Assembly (NCBI GenBank): GCA_035716135.1
Contig: DASTKD010000271.1
Coordinates: 1 to 10,415, forward strand
Source: CF-113 sp035716135
GTDB taxonomy: Bacteria; Chloroflexota; Ktedonobacteria; Ktedonobacterales; Ktedonobacteraceae
Direction: 5' to 3'
Length of the DNA: 10,415 nt
Shown here: piece by piece, positions 6,103-10,415 of the stretch
Layout of the letters: each line of letters starts with the position of its first letter
Position numbering within the stretch: position 1 is the stretch's first letter
The notes under the pieces: model-generated
The model's database searches: none
The model's input: only the letters and a program-made list of their open reading frames with translations
What the model was told of the DNA's origin: nothing
Made by a program: the position numbers and the translations under genes

Positions 6103-6199
6103 GGCCACAAGGCGACCGCAAGGGTCGCCTCTACTATGACTGCGACAGCCAGAGAAGCCCGTTCTTAGTAGAGGCGACCCTTGCGGTCGCCTTGTGGCC
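6103..6199. repeat. Nested palindromic (MITE-like) element, copy 2, in the rpmA 3' UTR
   Basis: A perfect 34-bp inverted repeat, 6103-6136 against 6166-6199, surrounds a 29-nt loop. Each arm contains the hairpin GGCGACCGCAAGGGTCGCC, as at 1664-1749, and the inner arm ends CTCTACTA are shared. It lies between the rpmA stop and the terminator, so it should be transcribed and fold into a very long hairpin. No ORF or target duplication is evident. Confidence 0.88.
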
Positions 6200-6248
6200 C
6201 CAAATTGTCGGGCGAGAGCTACAAATCATTCTGATGAACGGAGATCCT

Positions 6249-6285
6249 AAAAATCGGGGCGCGATTGATCGCGCCCCGATTTTTT
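6249..6285. terminator. Bidirectional terminator between rpmA and the secreted-protein gene
   Basis: Perfect 17-bp arms, 6249-6265 and 6268-6284, with core GGGGCGCGAT and ATCGCGCCCC, are flanked by A-run and T-run, so it can end transcripts from either side. It follows rpmA and lies just past the stop (6298) of the convergent gene. The core belongs to the palindrome family also seen at 2358-2380 and 9780-9803. Confidence 0.9.
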
Positions 6286-6297
6286 ATGCCTGCTTTT

Positions 6298-7758
6298 TTA
6301 TGGCTGTGGTTGCGCAGCCGGGCAGGTAATCTGTATCTGGTGGGCGTTCCTGTCAACCACGAAGCTACAGCTCACACCATTGATGGTGGTGGTGCCATTG
6401 CAGCCTACCAGCACATTGCCATTGACGGCACAATCCATCGGAGTAGTGATCGTCGTCCCGTTAATGGTGGCGTTGATAGCCACACCGTTGCCATCGGTCT
6501 TTACGCTCACCGGGTCTGCCGTACCCAGCAATTTCGCGCAATTCAGCCCGTTGGCTTCAAAGGTATTCACGAAACGCTGCGCCAGGAAGGTGAACAGCGA
6601 ATTGGCGACAGCAGGATCAGCCGAGGGACGCCCTTTGGTCAGGCGCGCGTCAAGCTGCAAACGAGCCGGCGCAACCGCGAGCAGATTAGAGCAGTACGTG
6701 CGCGTGTTGCCGTTGTTCATCGTGCCAAACTGCACCGCCGGCTGGTCAACTCCCGCGCGATAGAGATTTACCTTGTTGAAACTGGTGTTGCCGTTGACCA
6801 GCGTCATCGGATCGCCAGCCGGTACCAGTGCAACCGGCTGGGCCTGGTGCGCGGCAGCCTGTAGCTCATCAAGTGGCAGAGCCGTCACCATCTGGCCGGG
6901 GTCGGCGAGATCGGGAGCCATCCAGGGTGTGCAGCCAAGCGCGCCATCCAGGGCAATAGACAATAAGCGGTTATCGCTGCCGTTCGTTTGCACCTGCGAG
7001 TTTTGTAAAGCTGTGGCATTGGCTTTGTTCATCTGCGCCGTTTGTCCATTCCCCAACACCAGGTACGATGTCGTAACGTTGTCGCTCTGATCCTGGTCAA
7101 CAACCGAGAAGTCGCGCACAGTAGGACAGGTCAGACCGTCTTTGGCTTTGCCCAACTGCGGTGGCACCAGCTTGCCAGCCTGAATTGCCTGGTTCGCGGC
7201 CTGGAAAAAGGCCGGAGCGTTGCAGTATGACACCTGCCCAAAGATAGAACCCCGCGTGCCGTTGACGCACTTGCCGTCTCGCAAACTATTGGTCTGATTC
7301 TGTAAGGTTAAATTATTGCCATTGAAGCCGAACCAGATACCCACGATGGCCTGGGCCGGGATTTGCGGTACAACCGGGGCCATGGCTGGCTGTGTGCCAT
7401 TGTCAATGACCAGCGGATTGTAAACCGAGATACTGTTGGTGGCCGGGTCGAAAACCGCCGCCTGCACAAATGCTGCCTGGCCGCCGTTGGCCTCGTTACA
7501 GGGACCATTGGCCGGATCGGTCGCCATCAGCTTGTACGGGGTGGCAAGGCCAGTCGCCGTCAAGGGCTGAGCGGGTACGACCAATGTGCAATCGCCATTG
7601 ACCGCCGCCGCGTGTGACCCTATACGCGGCAGCACGAACACAACAGCTCCCACCACCGCTACCCCCAGCGAAACGAGGACACCAACGAGCATGAACGGCG
7701 ACAAACGCCGGCGTTTCCTCGGACTTGCGCCGAAAGGATTACGTCGTGACCTTTTCAT
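6298..7758 (-). CDS. Membrane-anchored, cysteine-rich extracellular protein, function unknown
   Basis: The product has 486 residues. Seen: a very basic N-terminus (KRSRRNPFGASPRKRRR), one hydrophobic helix (about 20-43), then a long outside domain rich in Asn, Gln, Thr and Ala with 12 cysteines, an even number that suits disulfides. Notable stretches are GIWFGFNGNN and GCTPWMAPDLADPG. I do not recognise a domain with confidence; the style resembles uncharacterised secreted proteins of Actinobacteria and Ktedonobacteria. The helix could be an uncleaved anchor or a signal peptide, since an A-rich stretch (SHAAA, 48-52) follows. The start at 7758 is preferred over 7830, because AAGGAG lies about 12 nt upstream and the longer form adds 24 residues without family character. 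No clear promoter was found upstream. Confidence 0.85.
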   Translation of the reverse strand: MKRSRRNPFGASPRKRRRLSPFMLVGVLVSLGVAVVGAVVFVLPRIGSHAAAVNGDCTLVVPAQPLTATGLATPYKLMATDPANGPCNEANGGQAAFVQAAVFDPATNSISVYNPLVIDNGTQPAMAPVVPQIPAQAIVGIWFGFNGNNLTLQNQTNSLRDGKCVNGTRGSIFGQVSYCNAPAFFQAANQAIQAGKLVPPQLGKAKDGLTCPTVRDFSVVDQDQSDNVTTSYLVLGNGQTAQMNKANATALQNSQVQTNGSDNRLLSIALDGALGCTPWMAPDLADPGQMVTALPLDELQAAAHQAQPVALVPAGDPMTLVNGNTSFNKVNLYRAGVDQPAVQFGTMNNGNTRTYCSNLLAVAPARLQLDARLTKGRPSADPAVANSLFTFLAQRFVNTFEANGLNCAKLLGTADPVSVKTDGNGVAINATINGTTITTPMDCAVNGNVLVGCNGTTTINGVSCSFVVDRNAHQIQITCPAAQPQP

Positions 7759-8183
7759 AATTTTACCAATCTCCTTTAGCTGTGTCGCTTTATTTTTCTT
7801 TTTCGGACATACGGATGCCCGGCTGACCATACATAGAAATCAGCGTTTGCGACACACATGCGATATATCAGGTTCCCGCGAGCGCGTCACACCCTGGAAT
7901 ATGTTCGTTTCCAACGCGCTCTTCATTCCCCCTTCAAGAAGTTGTCATGGATGCGTTCCATGATGTGTTTTGCATTTTCTTGAAGCCCTGTGGAATTACT
8001 GATTACGGTTGGGATATTACCATAGTCAAATCCCTCTATTTGCATGACTGCTTCGAAAATTGGTATGAAAGTACCGGATTGCGGTTAAGGTTTCTCAACC
8101 CTGCTTTCCAACCAGTGGAACGGTGGATAGAGTATACTGGTATGGGATGCGATATATAGAAGCAGAAAGGATGAAGTAGACCT
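7759..8183. other. Divergent intergenic region upstream of purH, with nested inverted repeats
   Basis: There is no credible gene in these 425 bases. TGTGTCGC (7781-7788) pairs with GCGACACA (7849-7856). A second structure has outer arms CTTCAAGAA (7932-7940) and TTCTTGAAG (7977-7985) and an inner hairpin TCATGGA (7945-7951) with TCCATGA (7957-7963) over a 5-nt loop. A possible purH promoter is TTGCAT (8040-8045), 18 bp, TATGAA (8064-8069), with TG before the -10. TATACT at 8133-8138 is another -10 candidate without a -35. No known purine riboswitch core or T-box was recognised. Confidence 0.4.
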
Positions 8184-9755
8184 ATGCGAGCCATCATGAG
8201 CGTCGCCAACCGCGAAGGCATCGTGGCGTTGGGACGTGAGTTGCAGACTCACGGCGTCAACCTGTTCTCAACCAGTGGCACCGCCAGCGTATTAAAGGAG
8301 ACGGGTGTCAAAACGCAGGCGATCAGTGCGCTGACAGGCTTCCCGGAGATACTTGATGGGCGTGTCAAGACGCTGCACCCGGCGATTTTTGGGGGCATTC
8401 TGGCGCGGCGCGACAGCGAGACGCATATGCGCGAATTGCGAGAACACGATATTGCGCCTATCGATATAGTCGTGGTAAACCTGTACCCATTTGTCAATAC
8501 GGTGGCGCGAGGCGACGCAACGCTGGACGAAGCGTTAGAGCAGATCGATATTGGCGGCGTCTCCCTGTTACGCGCGGCAGCCAAAAATTTTGAGCATGTC
8601 ATCGTGCTGGCGCGTCCACAAGATTACAAACGGGTCATGCAGGAATGGCGCGAAAAGGGCGAGGTGAGCGATAATACGCGGCGGCGACTGGCTGCTATTG
8701 CTTTCCAGCATACCGCCAGCTATGACAGCGCCATCGCCGATTACTTGCGCTCGCAGGCAGCGGAGCCGGAATATTTCCCGCAAGAATTGACACTCTCTCT
8801 GCATCGAATTGAGCAATTGCGCTATGGCGAAAATCCGCATCAGCAGGCTGCTTTTTATGCCTGGCAGGAGCCGGCGAGCGAAACAACACAGCCATCGCTG
8901 GCAAAGGCAGAGATTTTGCATGGCAAAGAACTCTCGTACAATAACCTGCTCGACCTGGATGCCGCGCTGGCCTCGGTACAGAGTTTCAGCGCGCCCACCA
9001 TTGCCATCATCAAGCACACCAACCCGTGCGGGCTGGCCTGCGATGACAGGCTGGTGGAGGCGTATAACAAAGCGCACGCCGGTGATCCTATCTCGGCCTA
9101 TGGCGGTATCATTGGCTCTAACCGGCCTATCGATGCGGAAACGGCCAGCGAGATCAACCACCTGTTTTATGAAGCCGTCATTGCCCCGGAATTTACGCCT
9201 GAGGCGTTAGAAATCCTGCGCCGCAAGAAGAATATCCGCCTGCTGGCAACGCATAGCCCGTTCGAGACGAATGGCAACTACAATTCACAGGGTGGGAAAC
9301 AACTGGAGGTGCGCAGTATCAGTGGAGGGCTGTTATTGCAAACGTCCGACACATGGGGAGGGCAGGAGATCACCTATCGCGTCGTGACCGAACGCGAACC
9401 AACGCTGGCAGAGGTGACGGACCTGATGTTCGCCTGGAAGGTGGTCAAGCATGTGAAGTCGAATGCTATTGTGTTGGCGCACAAACTGGCGGTGCTGGGC
9501 GTGGGCGCAGGACAGATGAACCGCGTGGCGAGCGTGCAACTGGCGCTGGAGAAAGCCGGGGAACGCGCGCGCGGCTCCGTGCTGGCCTCGGATGCTTTCT
9601 TCCCTTTCGCCGATGGGGTAGAAGCGGCGGCTAAAAGCGGCATTACGGCCATTATCCAGCCCGGCGGGTCTGTGCGCGACGAGGAGGCGATTCGCGCGGC
9701 AAACCATTATGCCATCGCTATGATCTTTACCGATCAGAGACATTTCCGGCATTAA
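8184..9755 (+). CDS. purH: Bifunctional AICAR formyltransferase / IMP cyclohydrolase
   Basis: PurH carries out the last two steps of purine synthesis: formylation of AICAR with 10-formyltetrahydrofolate, then ring closure to IMP. All 523 residues are present, the usual length. Seen: an N-terminal cyclohydrolase domain (about 1-190) with STSGT (29-33) and GRVKTLHPAIFGGIL (59-73), then a formyltransferase domain with RYGENPHQ (213-220), the active-site KHTNPCG (277-283, Lys277 and His278), DPISAYGG (301-308), KSNAIVLA (425-432) and the C-terminal GGSVRDEE. The start at 8184 gives the family N-terminus MRAIMSV, with AAAGGA about 12 nt upstream; ATG at 8196 would trim it. It is a single gene here, without other pur genes around it. 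Confidence 0.97.
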   Translation: MRAIMSVANREGIVALGRELQTHGVNLFSTSGTASVLKETGVKTQAISALTGFPEILDGRVKTLHPAIFGGILARRDSETHMRELREHDIAPIDIVVVNLYPFVNTVARGDATLDEALEQIDIGGVSLLRAAAKNFEHVIVLARPQDYKRVMQEWREKGEVSDNTRRRLAAIAFQHTASYDSAIADYLRSQAAEPEYFPQELTLSLHRIEQLRYGENPHQQAAFYAWQEPASETTQPSLAKAEILHGKELSYNNLLDLDAALASVQSFSAPTIAIIKHTNPCGLACDDRLVEAYNKAHAGDPISAYGGIIGSNRPIDAETASEINHLFYEAVIAPEFTPEALEILRRKKNIRLLATHSPFETNGNYNSQGGKQLEVRSISGGLLLQTSDTWGGQEITYRVVTEREPTLAEVTDLMFAWKVVKHVKSNAIVLAHKLAVLGVGAGQMNRVASVQLALEKAGERARGSVLASDAFFPFADGVEAAAKSGITAIIQPGGSVRDEEAIRAANHYAIAMIFTDQRHFRH

Positions 9756-9779
9756 CAGGAAAGGGAAAGCAGAGGGAAA

Positions 9780-9809
9780 GGGCGCGATAAATTCGCGCCC
9801 CTATTTTTT
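9780..9809 (+). terminator. purH terminator overlapping the end of the convergent gene
   Basis: GGGCGCGA (9780-9787) pairs with TCGCGCCC (9793-9800) over a 5-nt loop, followed by CTA and six T. The T-run is on the plus strand. The minus-strand gene's TAG stop (9801-9803) is the first three bases of this palindrome read on the minus strand. Confidence 0.8.
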
Positions 9810-10217
9810 GTCTTCCAGGGAGATCTCGTCCGAGAAGAAACGAACCCATAGCAGGCAGACCAGCAGACCGCTGACGATGGCAAAGAAACCAACCGAGCCA
9901 TCATATTCAATACCAGCGGCATACTCCGCTTCAGTGCCTTGCAACGGCTGGAAATGGTAGAAAATCATCAGCGAGATCCAGGCAATTGTCAGCGCGACCG
10001 TAAAACTGAGCTTGGTGACTTCAGCGTTTGAGCGATAAAAAATATTGTAGAACACGATGATGACCAGACCAACCAGGATGACGGCCATCTTGAAGTTGAA
10101 GGTGATACCCCCTCCAAAATCGATGATGAGCGATCGTTTGATGAAAACGAAGCCACACACCCACAGGACAGTCAGGATGATGCTCCCGATAATTTTAGTC
10201 AATCCTCTACTACTCAC
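9801..10217 (-). CDS. Small four-helix membrane protein, function unknown (GTG start)
   Basis: The product has 138 residues. Four hydrophobic helices are visible at about 9-26, 42-61, 70-89 and 107-128, joined by short loops, with an acidic end (SDEISLEDKK). I recognise no family or catalytic motif. The start is GTG at 10217, supported by AAAGGAG 9 nt upstream; no in-frame ATG lies near it. A promoter at 10290-10318 would give a leader of about 65 nt. The ribosome binding site can pair with CTCCTT just upstream, which suggests translational control. The gene is convergent with purH and shares the hairpin at its 3' end. Base composition is more AT-rich than in purH, as usual for membrane proteins. 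Confidence 0.8.
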   Translation of the reverse strand: MSSRGLTKIIGSIILTVLWVCGFVFIKRSLIIDFGGGITFNFKMAVILVGLVIIVFYNIFYRSNAEVTKLSFTVALTIAWISLMIFYHFQPLQGTEAEYAAGIEYDGSVGFFAIVSGLLVCLLWVRFFSDEISLEDKK

Positions 10218-10226
10218 GAGGTTGAA

Positions 10227-10241
10227 CTCCTTTCAAGGAGG
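10227..10241 (-). promoter_or_regulatory. Ribosome binding site within a self-complementary hairpin
   Basis: On the minus strand, CTCCTT is followed after 2 nt by AAGGAG, so the Shine-Dalgarno sequence can be masked by a 5-bp stem with a 4-nt loop. The upstream arm also mimics the 16S anti-Shine-Dalgarno sequence CCTCCTT. Confidence 0.45.
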
Positions 10242-10289
10242 ATATGTCACAGATAAAATAAAAGGCTCAGCCAGAACCTGTTGCTATGT

Positions 10290-10318
10290 ATTGTAGTCCC
10301 AACAGTCAAAGAAATCAA
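10290..10318 (-). promoter_or_regulatory. Probable sigma-A promoter of the four-helix membrane protein
   Basis: On the minus strand, -35 TTGATT (10313-10318), a 17-bp spacer and -10 TACAAT (10290-10295). Four of six and five of six bases match consensus. Confidence 0.55.
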
Positions 10319-10351
10319 CTGTTTCAAGGCACGACCGCAAGGGGTGGGCAT

Positions 10352-10415
10352 GGCGACCGCGTGGTGCCAGGGCGACCGCGTGGTGCCAGGGCGACCGCGT
10401 GGTGCCAGGGCGACC
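10352..10415. repeat. 19-bp tandem repeat array, continuing past the window
   Basis: Three identical copies of GGCGACCGCGTGGTGCCAG (10352-10370, 10371-10389, 10390-10408) and a partial fourth reach the window edge. Each unit resembles the hairpin GGCGACCGCAAGGGTCGCC with a shortened loop and one lost base in the right arm. A further degenerate copy (ACGACCGCAAGGGGTGGGC) lies at 10331-10349. Confidence 0.85.

Noticed and set aside
7947..8159. 70-codon open frame upstream of purH
   Set aside because: No ribosome binding site, it overlaps a nested hairpin, and the Cys/Trp/Phe-rich product resembles no family.
10235..10260. Plus-strand AAGGAGG followed by ATG
   Set aside because: The spacing is too short and the frame closes after five codons.
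10352..10415. CRISPR array
   Set aside because: The 19-bp units are directly adjacent with no spacers, so this is a simple tandem repeat.

Overview
The window looks like chromosomal DNA from a Chloroflexota bacterium, most probably of the Ktedonobacteria. This rests on moderately GC-rich DNA, the style of the proteins (single-pass anchored proteins of no named family, L21 and L27 with acidic C-terminal tails) and many short dispersed palindromes in the gaps. The assignment is inferred from sequence style and is not proven.

Layout. 1-1539 (minus): hsdM, the methylase subunit of a type I restriction-modification system, running off the left edge. 1540-1860: a nested palindromic element against the hsdM promoter. 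1861-2901 (minus): a two-domain RsmC/RlmG-like rRNA methyltransferase. It is divergent from 2907-3572 (plus), a fructose-6-phosphate aldolase/transaldolase-like enzyme, and the two start codons are only 5 bp apart. 3573-4050: a G-rich non-coding stretch ending in a strong hairpin terminator. 4051-4752 (minus): a membrane-anchored protein with one FG-GAP/VCBS-type calcium-binding repeat. 4753-5203: a divergent control region with two near-consensus sigma-A promoters and inverted and direct repeats. 5204-6061 (plus): rplU-rpmA (L21, L27), followed by a long palindromic element and a terminator. 6298-7758 (minus): a membrane-anchored, cysteine-rich extracellular protein of unknown function. 8184-9755 (plus): purH, complete. 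9801-10217 (minus): a four-helix membrane protein starting with GTG. 10218-10415: its promoter, then a 19-bp tandem repeat running off the right edge.

The genes are mostly housekeeping (translation, purine synthesis, sugar phosphate metabolism, rRNA modification) mixed with envelope proteins and the edge of a restriction system. I see no multi-gene novel system. The most unusual content lies between genes. One palindrome family has core GGCGACCGCAAGGGTCGCC: two large head-to-head elements in opposite orientation, plus a degenerate tandem array. A second family (GGGRCRCGAT...ATCGCGYCC) serves as a terminator twice and lies once inside the methyltransferase gene, in the linker between its two domains.
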